DNA from: a bacterium C-53
GTDB lineage: Bacteria > Bacillota > Clostridia > Lachnospirales > Lachnospiraceae
Direction of reading: 5' to 3'
Length of the DNA stretch: 64,000 nt
Assembly: GCA_003612525.1 (NCBI GenBank)
Contig: RAZD01000009.1
Coordinates: 62,001-126,000 of the forward strand
The notes beneath the pieces are model-generated. The model searched no databases, was not told the DNA's origin, and worked only from the letters and a program-made list of their open reading frames with translations. Below, in pieces: positions 18,916-27,566 of this stretch. The first letter of the stretch is position 1. Every line of letters begins with the position of its first letter. The translations under genes were made by a program, and so were the position numbers.

Positions 18916-19365
18916 ATGATATATGACAAATTAAAAAATATAGAAATCTATAAAGGACTTTATACCAATCTGGACACTGCCATATCCTATCTGGCATCTC
19001 ACGATCTGACAGCGCTTCCGGCAGGACGCACAGAAGTCGACGGGGACCAGGTATATATTAATGTAATGGAAGCCTCTGCCGCTCCCGCTTCGGAACGCGG
19101 TTTCGAAATTCATAAAAAATATATGGATATCCAGATTGATCTGACAGGTACGGAGATTATTGAAACAGGTGATTCCCTATCTATGAAAGTATCTGAATAT
19201 AATGAAGAAACAGATTTCGGAAAAGCGGAATGCCCTACTCTGGCCTCCTGTACAATGGGACCCGGCAATTTTATTATCTGTATGGCATCCGAGCCTCACA
19301 AACCGGGAATTGCCGCATCCGAGGACCTGTTTTTAAAAAAATGCGTAGTTAAAGTACATATATAA
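18916..19365 (+). CDS. YhcH/YjgK/YiaL-family protein (NanQ-like anomerase)
   Basis: A small cupin-like protein of 149 residues. The family includes E. coli NanQ/YhcH, which speeds opening of the alpha-sialic acid ring. Seen here: HKKYMDIQIDLTGTEII, the family's His/Asp/Gln-containing motif, and FIICMASEPHKPGIA with metal-ligand His. Ribosome site GGGAGG before the ATG; 21 bases precede the ROK gene. Location in the nan operon supports the sialic-acid role. Confidence 0.9.
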   Translation: MIYDKLKNIEIYKGLYTNLDTAISYLASHDLTALPAGRTEVDGDQVYINVMEASAAPASERGFEIHKKYMDIQIDLTGTEIIETGDSLSMKVSEYNEETDFGKAECPTLASCTMGPGNFIICMASEPHKPGIAASEDLFLKKCVVKVHI

Positions 19366-19386
19366 TTTAAAGAAGAGAGGGTTTTC

Positions 19387-20274
19387 ATGAAAGTTTTGAT
19401 TTTCGATATAGGGGGAACATCAATCAAACATGGAATATGCACGGACGGTGTTCTCTCTGATGTGGCAGAGTCTCCTACTCAGGCCGCGCTCGGCGCACGA
19501 CATGTCATGGATACGGTTGCTTCCCTGATTGCAAAAGAATCCGATTATGATGCAATCGGTATCAGTACAGCCGGCCAGGTGAATTCCGATACAGGAACCA
19601 TCACGTATGCAAACGACAACCTGCCAGGATATACCGGGACAGAGATCCGTAAAGAATTTTCGGAGCGCTTTCACGTACCTGTAATGGTAGAAAATGATGT
19701 AAACAGCGCCGCGATCGGAGAGGGAATTTATGGCGCCGGAGCTAAATATGATGATTTTCTATGCCTTACTTACGGAACAGGCGTGGGCGGTGCCATCATC
19801 CAAAACCGCCGGATATACAAAGGTTCCTCGTTTTCTGCGGGTGAATTCGGCGGTATTATTATACATGGTTCAAAGAAAACAGCCGGCGCAGATGTATTTG
19901 ACGGCTGCTATGAAAGATGCGCTTCCACCACTGCACTTGTCAAAAAGGCAATGCGCCTCGACCCCAGTCTCAGGAACGGCAAAGCGATCTTTGAGCAGTT
20001 GGAACGGCCTGAGGTAAAAGGGCTGTTAGATGATTGGACGGATGAAATCCTGCTGGGCCTTTCGACTTTAATACATATTTTTAACCCATCCTGTATTGTT
20101 TTGGGCGGGGGAATTATGGTTCAGCCTTACATTATGGATTTACTGCGCCGTAAATTAACCTATTATATTATGCCAAGCTTTTCCCATGTAACACTGGAAG
20201 CTGCCTCACTGGGCAATCAGGCAGGTTTATATGGCATTTATCATTTAACGGAACAATATTTCTTATCTCTTTAA
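19387..20274 (+). CDS. nanK: ROK-family sugar kinase, probable ManNAc kinase
   Basis: A 295-residue ATP-dependent kinase expected to phosphorylate ManNAc before NanE acts. The ATP-binding DIGGTSIKHG starts at residue 6; catalytic ENDVNSAAIGE and LTYGTGVGGAI follow. The usual ROK zinc motif (CxCGxxGCxE preceded by a His) is not present: the equivalent stretch reads VFDGCYERCAST. Function is inferred mainly from the neighbours nanE and nanA; ROK specificity is difficult to read, and glucokinase-like activity is the alternative. Confidence 0.85.
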   Translation: MKVLIFDIGGTSIKHGICTDGVLSDVAESPTQAALGARHVMDTVASLIAKESDYDAIGISTAGQVNSDTGTITYANDNLPGYTGTEIRKEFSERFHVPVMVENDVNSAAIGEGIYGAGAKYDDFLCLTYGTGVGGAIIQNRRIYKGSSFSAGEFGGIIIHGSKKTAGADVFDGCYERCASTTALVKKAMRLDPSLRNGKAIFEQLERPEVKGLLDDWTDEILLGLSTLIHIFNPSCIVLGGGIMVQPYIMDLLRRKLTYYIMPSFSHVTLEAASLGNQAGLYGIYHLTEQYFLSL

Positions 20275-20287
20275 TCACGGAGGTCTT

Positions 20288-20932
20288 ATGAAAAAAACAA
20301 TTGTCTGTTTCGGAGATTCCAACACACATGGTTACGATTCATCTACAGGAGGAAGATTTGACGATAAGCACCGCTATCCGTGCCTGCTTGCCGATTATCT
20401 TGGCAAGGACTATCTGGTGCGCGAAGAAGGTTTAAGCGGAAGAACCACTGTTTTTGACGATCCTCTGTTTGAGGGTTTGAACGGTCTTTCGGTTATCGGA
20501 TCTACCTTACTGACACATGAACCGGTTGACCTGCTGATTATTATGCTTGGGACAAACGACACAAAGGAACGGTTCAGCGTTAACGCGGAAAATATTGCCA
20601 AAGGACTGGAGCGCCTGACAAAAAAAGCAATGTCCGTAACAGATGCCTGGAGGGACGGAAAACCAAATATTCTTCTGGTTGCGCCGCCTCCGATTGATAA
20701 AAGATATGAATCCACATTTGTTGTAAATGAAATGGGCCGCGGCTGTGCGGAAAAATCCGCAGGTCTTGCACACTATTATGAACAGACCGCGAAACTTACC
20801 GGATGCCATTTTATGGACGCCGGACAGATTCCCGGCATACAGATGCATCCAAATGATTATATGCATTTAGATGAGAAAAGCCATGATTTACTTGCGCACA
20901 GACTCGCAGAAATGATACCAGGATTTTTTTGA
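20288..20932 (+). CDS. SGNH/GDSL hydrolase, possible sialate O-acetylesterase
   Basis: A 214-residue cytoplasmic esterase with no signal peptide. Block I is CFGDSNTHG (nucleophile Ser in GDSN), block III is MLGTNDTK, and the C-terminal catalytic pair is in HPNDYMHLD. It is the last gene of the nan operon, starting 14 bases after the kinase with GGAGG. Removing O-acetyl groups from imported sialic acids would fit, as with NanS-type enzymes, but the protein is intracellular and its substrate is unproven. Confidence 0.85.
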   Translation: MKKTIVCFGDSNTHGYDSSTGGRFDDKHRYPCLLADYLGKDYLVREEGLSGRTTVFDDPLFEGLNGLSVIGSTLLTHEPVDLLIIMLGTNDTKERFSVNAENIAKGLERLTKKAMSVTDAWRDGKPNILLVAPPPIDKRYESTFVVNEMGRGCAEKSAGLAHYYEQTAKLTGCHFMDAGQIPGIQMHPNDYMHLDEKSHDLLAHRLAEMIPGFF

Positions 20933-20970
20933 TTCTCATATGCATGTGTCAACAATAAAATGCAGAATTT

Positions 20971-21012
20971 GGCACCTGAGACAGAAGTTTATTCTGCTTT
21001 CAGGTGTCTTTT
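20971..21012 (+). terminator. Terminator/attenuator after the nan operon
   Basis: GGCACCTGA pairs with TCAGGTGTC (20971-20979 with 21000-21008), followed by TTTTATTT. An upstream GCAGAAT (20962-20968) can instead pair with ATTCTGC (20991-20997) inside this hairpin, so it could also act as an attenuator if the ABC transporter message starts before it. Confidence 0.7.
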
Positions 21013-21056
21013 ATTTCCAACCCTAATAGAAAACTGATTCGAGGTGAATTCATTTT

Positions 21057-21119
21057 ATGAGATACATCCGAGGTATCTACTCAGTACAGTTGATACAAAC
21101 TGTTAGCAGATTGTGCTGA
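21057..21119 (+). CDS. Leader peptide of the ABC transporter (20 residues)
   Basis: An ATG with GAGGTG ten bases upstream opens a 20-codon frame (MRYIRGIYSVQ..., ending RLC, stop TGA at 21117-21119). Codons 9-12 form the first arm of an 11-bp stem with 21145-21155. That second arm can instead pair with the bases immediately before the ABC start codon. This is the layout of drug-induced or stress-induced ribosome-stalling leaders. The peptide start resembles the transporter's own start (MRYMKEIL). No homologue is known to me. Confidence 0.65.
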   Translation: MRYIRGIYSVQLIQTVSRLC

Positions 21120-21193
21120 GGAGAATGAAACTTGCTGACAGTCACAACTGTACTGTTTCAATGGAACTGTAAACAGAAACAGGGAGTACAGTT
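21082..21193 (+). promoter_or_regulatory. Mutually exclusive RNA stems (translational attenuator)
   Basis: Segment 1 (21082-21092) and segment 2 (21145-21155) are perfectly complementary over 11 bases. Segment 2 (21146-21154) is also perfectly complementary to segment 3 (21185-21193), nine bases, continued by GTTTC/GAAAC (21155-21159 with 21176-21180) with a 4-base bulge. Segment 3 overlaps the AGGGAG ribosome site (21181-21186) and ends at the transporter ATG (21194). A small stem ACAGTT/AACTGT (21086-21091 with 21098-21103) is a further alternative. Confidence 0.75.
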
Positions 21194-22879
21194 ATGCGCT
21201 ATATGAAAGAAATATTAAGGAAAAACAGAAACTGGATCATCGTACATCTGGCAATTGGATTGTTCAATGCATTTATGGCAAATTATAAAACCGGCTATTT
21301 CCAGAAAGTTATAGACGGCTTAGCGGACCGAACTGTCAATGTCCGGGAAATCTTATTTTATGGTGCCATACTTTTTGTGAATTATGGAATGAACTACCTG
21401 GATGAGTTTCCGGCTGCAAAACTGCGAAATGAAATTTATCTGGATTTCAAATTACTGGCTTTGCAGAAAATAGAGAAAGCTGACTACGTTGAATACCAGA
21501 AACTGGGAACCGGAAAATTAGTACAGCAGATTGAAAATGGCGCCAATGCCGGAAAAGGTGTTCTCTATGACTTTTGGTTCTGTGTTGTGAGAAATTTATT
21601 TCCCACAATCGTGTTTAGTTTATATTTTATTTGGAAAATAGACAGAAATATCACCTGTTTTCTTATGGCAGGATACATCTTTGTCTTTCTGGTAACCAAC
21701 TTACTGCTGAAAGGCTTGTACCAGGTAAAGGAAAAAATATTGACGAACGAGGAGGAATTAAACCATTTTCTTGTGCGCGGATTTATGGAAATGCCAGTTT
21801 TTCGTATGAAGCATCAATTTCCGGGCGAGATCAAAAAAGCATCCCGCGCCAAGCAAATCATTGTATCATCCAAAGTGAAAATGACCATGATACATGAAGC
21901 GTTTTTCACTGTGTTTGCATTGCTTGTCGCCTGCCTGGACATTGGAATTCTGATTTATGCGTGGAAAAACAGTCATCTGTCCATCGGCGCTGTAGTCGCA
22001 TTAATCACGCTAATTGAACATGCCTATTCTCCTATTGCCATATTTAATGTAATTTATGTACAGTATAAACTGGATACATCGGCATGGATACGTTTTACAA
22101 ATCTGTTAGATTTAAAAGAAGATACACAACTTCAGGAGGGTACTACTTTTGATACACTCTTAAATGAGATTCGTGTCGAAAATTTATCCTATGCCTATGA
22201 CAGCAAAAAAGTGCTTGATCATATCAACCTGACTATAAAAAAGGGGGAGAAGACAGCATTTGTGGGTGAATCCGGATCCGGAAAGTCAACATTGGCAAAA
22301 GCGCTAATCGGATTGCTCAAGTATGAGGAAGGCGATATCCTCTTTGATGAGGAATCACTAAAAGAAATTTCGTTGGATTCGCTGTATAAAAAAGTAACTT
22401 ATTTGTCACAGGACACACCTGTATTTGACGGCACGATCAGAGAAAATCTTGTATTTGACAGGGAAATTCCGGAGAATGATCTCTCTGTGGGGCTTGACAA
22501 CACGCAGCTGCTGCCACTGCTTGCATCATTGGAGCATGGAGTGAATACAAGGATTGGAGAAAAAGGAACCTGCTTATCCGGCGGTGAAAAACAGCGGCTG
22601 GCATTAGCCAGACTATGGTTTGACCCTTCGGAAATCATTGTTTTGGATGAAGCAACATCAGCGCTGGACAATGTAACGGAAACGATTGTCATTCAAAATG
22701 TTTTGAGACAGGTAAATAACGCCACAGTGATCGCTGTTGCACATCGTTTGACCGTCATTCATGAATTTGACCGAATCATTGTATTGAAAGAGGGAAAAAT
22801 TGTCGGTAATGGAACTTTTGAGGAACTGCGGGCAAATAACAGCTATTTTCTTGAGTTATATAATAAGGAAAAGTTTTAG
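21194..22879 (+). CDS. ABC exporter with fused membrane and ATPase domains
   Basis: A 561-residue half-transporter. The membrane domain (residues 1-320) has about six segments; the ATPase domain has Walker A VGESGSGKST, Q-loop TYLSQDTPVF, signature LSGGEKQRLALARL, Walker B IIVLDEATSALD and an H-loop His in AVAHRLTV. It resembles the ABC-B exporters for lipids, drugs or peptides. It is a single gene, so it would work as a homodimer or with an unlinked partner. The preceding leader peptide and alternative RNA stems suggest control at translation, perhaps by a ribosome-acting compound. Strong terminator follows. Confidence 0.9.
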   Translation: MRYMKEILRKNRNWIIVHLAIGLFNAFMANYKTGYFQKVIDGLADRTVNVREILFYGAILFVNYGMNYLDEFPAAKLRNEIYLDFKLLALQKIEKADYVEYQKLGTGKLVQQIENGANAGKGVLYDFWFCVVRNLFPTIVFSLYFIWKIDRNITCFLMAGYIFVFLVTNLLLKGLYQVKEKILTNEEELNHFLVRGFMEMPVFRMKHQFPGEIKKASRAKQIIVSSKVKMTMIHEAFFTVFALLVACLDIGILIYAWKNSHLSIGAVVALITLIEHAYSPIAIFNVIYVQYKLDTSAWIRFTNLLDLKEDTQLQEGTTFDTLLNEIRVENLSYAYDSKKVLDHINLTIKKGEKTAFVGESGSGKSTLAKALIGLLKYEEGDILFDEESLKEISLDSLYKKVTYLSQDTPVFDGTIRENLVFDREIPENDLSVGLDNTQLLPLLASLEHGVNTRIGEKGTCLSGGEKQRLALARLWFDPSEIIVLDEATSALDNVTETIVIQNVLRQVNNATVIAVAHRLTVIHEFDRIIVLKEGKIVGNGTFEELRANNSYFLELYNKEKF

Positions 22880-22904
22880 ACAAATGCTGTAATGACTCTT
22901 CGTG

Positions 22905-22952
22905 CAATGGAGCTGCCGTACAATTCACCAGTAATGTATGGCAGCTCCATTA
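22905..22952 (+). terminator. Terminator of the ABC exporter gene
   Basis: AATGGAGCTGCC and GGCAGCTCCATT form a long stem extended by TACA/TGTA around a 12-base loop. A second, weaker hairpin (22967-22993, ACACA...TGTGT) serves ftsH on the other strand. Confidence 0.85.
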
Positions 22953-23017
22953 TTTAAAAGGAAAAAACACAAATGTATGCTCACATCTGTGTCCTTTCTC
23001 TGTCTTGCATATCCCTA

Positions 23018-25024
23018 TTAAGATTTACTATCCGCCTCCGAAGATTCCGGCTTCAGGTCCTGCGCCTTTCCTTCATTTGAATCTGTTACGACCACATCAA
23101 TCGCAGTTCCCTTAAGGCCTTCCTCCTTCTTCTTATCATTTTCATCTTCTTTAGGTTCAGGCAGCCCCTTTTCTTTTCGGAAAATCTTCATGAATTCTTT
23201 ACCGGTGATCGTCTCCTTCTCGATCAGATGTGCCGCCAGTTTATCCATAAGCGTTCTGTTTTCCTTAAGAAGCTTCTTCGCCTCCTTATAGCTGTCCTTT
23301 AGAATCTTCATAACTTCGGTATCAACCTCAGCCGCTGTCATATCAGAACAATTTAACACAGCGCGCCCGTCAAGATACCGATTCTCTATTGATTCGAGAC
23401 CAATAAGCCCGAATTTCTTACTCATACCATACTGTGTTACCATCGACCTTGCCATACTGGTTGCACGCTCAATATCGTTCGATGCACCGGTTGTAACTGT
23501 ATCAAATACGATTTCTTCCGCCGCACGGCCCGCAAGCGCACTTACAAGCATAGCTCTCATCTCAGCTTCCGTATTAAGATACTTTTCTTCCTCCGGCACC
23601 TGCATGACATACCCCAGTGCGCCCATTGTTCTTGGAACAATTGTAATCTTCTGTACGGGTTCCGAATTCTTTTGCAGAGCGCTCACAAGCGCATGACCAA
23701 TCTCGTGGTAAGATACAATCTTTCGCTCTTCTTTGCTCATAATGCGGTCCTTCTTCTCTTTGCCGACAAGAACGACTTCCACCGCATCAAACAAATCTTT
23801 CTGCGAAACAACCTGCCTGCCTTCTTTTACAGCATTGATCGCAGCTTCATTCACCATATTTGCAAGATCAGAGCCAACAGCGCCGGATGTTGCAAGTGCG
23901 ATCGCCTCCAAATCCACACTGTCGTCCATCCTCACATCTTTCGAATGAACTTTCAGCGTCTCTATCCTTCCTTTTAAATCCGGCTTGTCGACAATCACAC
24001 GACGGTCAAAACGTCCCGGACGCAGAAGCGCCTTATCGAGAATCTCCGGACGATTTGTCGCTGCCAGAATCAGAATACCCTTTGATGTGTCAAATCCGTC
24101 CATCTCCGCAAGAAGCTGATTTAATGTCTGCTCTCTCTCATCATTGCTTCCATAGCGGTTATCACGGCTCTTTCCAATTGCATCAATCTCGTCAATAAAT
24201 ATAATACACGGTGCATTCTTCTGCGCCTCCTTAAACAAATCCCTTACACGCGAAGCGCCGACACCCACAAACATTTCCACGAAATCCGAACCGGCAAGCG
24301 AGAAGAAAGGAACTTTCGCTTCCCCGGCGACAGCCTTTGCCAAAAGTGTTTTTCCGGTTCCGGGAGGCCCAACAAGAAGCGCTCCTTTTGGAAGCTTTGC
24401 ACCAATTTCCACATATTTCCCAGGATTATGCAGGAAGTCCACAACCTCCTGTAATGACTCTTTCGCCTCATCCTGTCCTGCAACGTCCCGAAATGTGACT
24501 CCGGTCTCCTTCTGGACATAAATTTTTGCCGTACTCTTTCCTACACCCATCATTCCTCCGCCGCCACGGGTCATCCGCCGCATCAGGAATAATATAACGC
24601 CCCACACAAGAACAACAACAAAAATATAATTCATGAACATTCCGAATCTGTCCGGAATCGTTTCCTTGAAATCTACACCTGCTTTAATCAGGCGGTCTGT
24701 CAGTTCCGGGTCGAATGTGACTCCTGTATAGTAACTGACCGGAAGCAGCGACTGCCCGTCTGTCTTCGGAATAATTCTGATCTGATTTGTATCGATCTCC
24801 ACACTCTCGACTTTTCCTGCTTCCAGCAGTTCAATGAACTGATTATATGTGATCTCCTGATTGGAACCTGCCGTGAGTAAACGGCTCATATAGCTCATGC
24901 AGAGCAACGTTACAACCGTTGCAATCAGCATTACCAACAGCGTCTGTCTGTTTTTCGGATTTCCGCCAGAGCCTCCGCCATTTCCTCCCGGCTTGTTATT
25001 CCCGTTGTTTTGATTATTATCCAT
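23018..25024 (-). CDS. ftsH: ATP-dependent zinc metalloprotease FtsH
   Basis: Membrane-bound AAA+ protease of 668 residues that degrades misfolded or regulatory membrane proteins. Gly/Asn-rich N-terminus, a membrane segment near residues 27-47, a short extracytoplasmic domain, a second segment near 130-147, then the AAA module (GPPGTGKT Walker [12 protein letters not shown] Walker B, RPGRFDRR) and the peptidase HEIGH zinc motif. The length is typical. AGGAG five bases before the ATG marks the start. It stands alone between its own promoter and a terminator. The acidic/Lys-rich tail is a normal variable end. Confidence 0.97.
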   Translation of the reverse strand: MDNNQNNGNNKPGGNGGGSGGNPKNRQTLLVMLIATVVTLLCMSYMSRLLTAGSNQEITYNQFIELLEAGKVESVEIDTNQIRIIPKTDGQSLLPVSYYTGVTFDPELTDRLIKAGVDFKETIPDRFGMFMNYIFVVVLVWGVILFLMRRMTRGGGGMMGVGKSTAKIYVQKETGVTFRDVAGQDEAKESLQEVVDFLHNPGKYVEIGAKLPKGALLVGPPGTGKTLLAKAVAGEAKVPFFSLAGSDFVEMFVGVGASRVRDLFKEAQKNAPCIIFIDEIDAIGKSRDNRYGSNDEREQTLNQLLAEMDGFDTSKGILILAATNRPEILDKALLRPGRFDRRVIVDKPDLKGRIETLKVHSKDVRMDDSVDLEAIALATSGAVGSDLANMVNEAAINAVKEGRQVVSQKDLFDAVEVVLVGKEKKDRIMSKEERKIVSYHEIGHALVSALQKNSEPVQKITIVPRTMGALGYVMQVPEEEKYLNTEAEMRAMLVSALAGRAAEEIVFDTVTTGASNDIERATSMARSMVTQYGMSKKFGLIGLESIENRYLDGRAVLNCSDMTAAEVDTEVMKILKDSYKEAKKLLKENRTLMDKLAAHLIEKETITGKEFMKIFRKEKGLPEPKEDENDKKKEEGLKGTAIDVVVTDSNEGKAQDLKPESSEADSKS

Positions 25025-25094
25025 TCCAGTCTCCTATCTGCCTTTATCAAAATCCGTAGTATGTCACGGTATCATTCGGCACTGCTCCTTACAT

Positions 25095-25123
25095 ATTATA
25101 GGGTGTGTATTCATATAAATCAA
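25095..25123 (-). promoter_or_regulatory. Promoter of ftsH
   Basis: TTGATT (25118-25123), 17-base spacer, TATAAT (25095-25100) on the minus strand, about 70 bases before the ftsH ATG. The rest of the 306-base gap (25025-25330) holds the galE terminator and otherwise AT-rich DNA with no supported gene. Confidence 0.75.
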
Positions 25124-25288
25124 CCAGCTTTTTGTGAAATAAAGCCCAAATTTCTAAATGTTTTATAAAAAAATGTGGATTTCCGTAAATAATCATTGTA
25201 TAATAATTGATTATTTTAAAATGGCTCAAGAAACCCATCGGCTTTTTATTTCCACATGTCGGAATGGAGGTATCCTGTGTCAGCTGAA

Positions 25289-25318
25289 AAAATACACCTG
25301 CCGAACGGCAGGCGTATT
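25289..25318 (-). terminator. Terminator of galE
   Basis: ATAC-GCCTGCC/GGCAG-type hairpin (CTGCC-GAAC-GGCAG core extended by ATAC/GTAT), followed on the minus strand by TTTTTT. Confidence 0.85.
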
Positions 25319-25330
25319 CTCTCTCAATAT

Positions 25331-26350
25331 TTAATCATCATATCCGTTCGGGTTCTGTGACTGCCATCTCCAGGAATCCGCGCACATCTCGCGGACGCCT
25401 CTCTGTGCCACCCATCCAAGCTCTTCTTTCGCCTTTGTCGGGTCAGCATAGCACTGTGCAATATCTCCAGCGCGGCGCGGCTTGATTGAATACGGAACCT
25501 TCACACCGGAAGCTTCCTCAAAATTCTTCACAAGCTCAAGTACACTGTACCCTTTTCCGGTTCCGAGATTGCAGATGAAAAGTCCCGGTTTCTGACTGAT
25601 CTTCTCAATCGCTTTTACGTGTCCGACTGCGAGATCTACCACATGAATATAATCTCTGACTCCGGTTCCGTCCGGCGTATCATAATCATTTCCGAATACG
25701 CCAAGTTCTTCCCTTTTCCCTACTGCCACCTGAGTAATATAAGGCATCAGATTATTCGGAATGCCGTTCGGGTTTTCTCCGATGGTTCCGCTCTCATGCG
25801 CGCCGATCGGATTAAAGTATCTGAGTATTACAATATTCCATTCAGGATCTGCTTTCTGCATATCCATAAGAATTTGCTCCAGCATGGATTTTGTCCATCC
25901 ATACGGATTGGTGCACTGTCCCTTCGGGCACTCTTCCGTAATCGGAACGACCGCCGGATCCCCGTAGACAGTTGCAGAAGAAGAAAATACGAAGTTTTTC
26001 GCATTATGCTTCCTCAATACGTCAAGAAGCACCAATGTTCCCGCAATGTTATTGTTATAGTATTCCCACGGCTTCTCCACCGATTCTCCTACCGCTTTAA
26101 GGCTCGCAAAGTTAATGCAGGAATCAATATCCTTCTCCTCTTCAAAGATCTTCTCCAGAGCTTCTCTGTCTCTGATATCCGCTTTATAAAATTTAATTTT
26201 CTTTCCGGTAAGCTTTTCCACGCGTTCCAGAGACTTCATGCTGGAATTGCAAAGATTATCCATCACGACAACATCATAACCCGCATTTAAAAGTTCCACC
26301 AGTGTGTGGCTTCCGATATAACCGGCTCCGCCCGTTACTAAAATAGACAT
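25331..26350 (-). CDS. galE: UDP-glucose 4-epimerase
   Basis: NAD-dependent short-chain dehydrogenase that interconverts UDP-glucose and UDP-galactose (339 residues). Rossmann motif [10 protein letters not shown] at residues 6-15, catalytic YGWTK (YxxxK), and FSSSATVYG with the catalytic Ser/Thr. The C-terminal substrate region has [18 protein letters not shown] seven bases before the ATG. It follows the nucleotidyltransferase gene by 21 bases; together they supply UDP-sugars for galactose use or envelope polysaccharide. Confidence 0.95.
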   Translation of the reverse strand: MSILVTGGAGYIGSHTLVELLNAGYDVVVMDNLCNSSMKSLERVEKLTGKKIKFYKADIRDREALEKIFEEEKDIDSCINFASLKAVGESVEKPWEYYNNNIAGTLVLLDVLRKHNAKNFVFSSSATVYGDPAVVPITEECPKGQCTNPYGWTKSMLEQILMDMQKADPEWNIVILRYFNPIGAHESGTIGENPNGIPNNLMPYITQVAVGKREELGVFGNDYDTPDGTGVRDYIHVVDLAVGHVKAIEKISQKPGLFICNLGTGKGYSVLELVKNFEEASGVKVPYSIKPRRAGDIAQCYADPTKAKEELGWVAQRGVREMCADSWRWQSQNPNGYDD

Positions 26351-26371
26351 AATCTTTCCTCCAATCTGCCT

Positions 26372-27289
26372 TTAATCCCAAAGGCGCTTCGGATATACCC
26401 CCTGCTCCTTCAGCTTCGCAATGGCTTCCATTACGAAAGGCTTATCTTCCTTATAAGTTACGCCAAACCAGCGGTCTTTCGAGTTCAATACACGTACGGA
26501 AGCTTTCCCTTCCCGTAGAAGGCTGTCCACAACAAATGGCAGATAGCACTCTGCTTTTAAAGGTCTGGCCGGCACGTCATTGACAAAAAACTTCGTAAAT
26601 GCCCGCTGAAGCTCCTTCATGATACTCTCTGTGAATCCCCACAGATTCATGGAAACCGTCGTGCCCATCGGAAGTACAATATACTCTATACCGTCCTCCG
26701 TATATGCCGCTGCATTTCCTTTCTTCTCAATATGTGTGCGCTCCGTAATATCCGTCAGAAATCCATTTTCATCCGTTTCACAGACACCACGGCTCACATA
26801 CCCATTCTCTGTCAGGGTCTTTCCCAGCTCATAACCAACCATTGCAAAACTGTACTTCCCGTTATCCTCGTGAGTGGAAAGATAATCGTAAATCACCTGA
26901 AACGCTTCTTTTCCATAGTAATCATCTGCGTTAATCACTGCAAAGGGACCTCGTATCTTATCCCTGCAGCTGAGTACGGCATGCGCGGTTCCCCAGGGTT
27001 TTTCGCGTCCGTCCGGCACTGTAAATCCTACCGGAACATCATTCAAATCCTGAAACGCATACTCAACCTGAATGTGATTTGCCAGGGTATTGCCGATGCA
27101 TTCACGGAACACTTCCTCGTTTTCTCTTTTGATAATAAAGACAACTCTTTCAAATCCTGCGCGTATCGCGTCATAGATGGAAAAATCAATAATTTTATTT
27201 CCTTCATCATCAATCGGTTCCATCTGTTTAAGCCCACCGTACCGGCTGCCTAGTCCTGCTGCCATAATTACTAAATCTGGTTTATTCAT
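26372..27289 (-). CDS. Sugar nucleotidyltransferase family protein
   Basis: About 305 residues of the nucleotide-sugar pyrophosphorylase fold. The N-terminal nucleotide site reads VIMAAGLGSRYGGLKQ, followed by PWGTAHAVLS and VINADDYYG, where the Asp binds magnesium. Such proteins activate a sugar-1-phosphate with NTP; the exact sugar and nucleotide are not readable, and the GLKQ variant differs from classical GalU. The ATG at 27289 is preferred over a GTG at 27313. A promoter (TTGTTA/TATACT, 17-base spacer, 27349-27377) lies just upstream, so galE and this gene form their own unit. Confidence 0.85.
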   Translation of the reverse strand: MNKPDLVIMAAGLGSRYGGLKQMEPIDDEGNKIIDFSIYDAIRAGFERVVFIIKRENEEVFRECIGNTLANHIQVEYAFQDLNDVPVGFTVPDGREKPWGTAHAVLSCRDKIRGPFAVINADDYYGKEAFQVIYDYLSTHEDNGKYSFAMVGYELGKTLTENGYVSRGVCETDENGFLTDITERTHIEKKGNAAAYTEDGIEYIVLPMGTTVSMNLWGFTESIMKELQRAFTKFFVNDVPARPLKAECYLPFVVDSLLREGKASVRVLNSKDRWFGVTYKEDKPFVMEAIAKLKEQGVYPKRLWD

Positions 27290-27348
27290 CTTTTTATTCG
27301 ACCTTTCACTCACTATGATCAGCTATACTTTTGTTTCATGATATTTTT

Positions 27349-27377
27349 AGTATATGCGTATTTATCAATCGTAACAA
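27349..27377 (-). promoter_or_regulatory. Promoter of the nucleotidyltransferase-galE unit
   Basis: TTGTTA (27372-27377) and TATACT (27349-27354) with a 17-base spacer on the minus strand. Confidence 0.65.
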
Positions 27378-27425
27378 TAAAACAATGTTGCTTTTCCATA
27401 TACAAATGTTGCATATGTATCCAAT

Positions 27426-27563
27426 TCAAAATCCCTGGTACAAAATTGTGACATTTGTTGCATGAAAGACTGCAAACAAAACAACCGCCACCTTCAATGC
27501 AAGCCAGATGATCTTCAAACCATCCGGCATTTTCTGAAATAAATCCTTTTCGCCAAATTTCAT
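27426..27563 (-). CDS. DltX-like membrane microprotein (45 residues)
   Basis: An unlisted small frame starting three bases after the MBOAT stop (ATG 27563, stop TGA 27428-27426). The peptide begins MKFGEKDLFQKMPDG, has one membrane segment (about residues 17-38) and ends TILYQGF. In Dlt systems the small protein DltX has one membrane segment and ends in an FxYxxF motif whose Tyr takes part in acyl transfer through DltB; here the last six residues are I-L-Y-Q-G-F, the same spacing with Ile for the first Phe. Position next to the acyltransferase, topology and C-terminus all match, so a DltX-like role is inferred. GAAAGG about 11 bases upstream, plus coupling to the MBOAT stop, could start translation. 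Confidence 0.72.
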   Translation of the reverse strand: MKFGEKDLFQKMPDGLKIIWLALKVAVVLFAVFHATNVTILYQGF

Positions 27564-27566
27564 CCC

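Noticed and set aside
21125-21172. A second 15-codon frame in the exporter leader
   Set aside because: GGAGA is too close to its ATG for good initiation; it may be read by coupling but there is no independent support.
25221-25334. A 37-codon plus-strand frame between ftsH and galE
   Set aside because: No ribosome site, and it runs through the galE terminator and into the end of galE.
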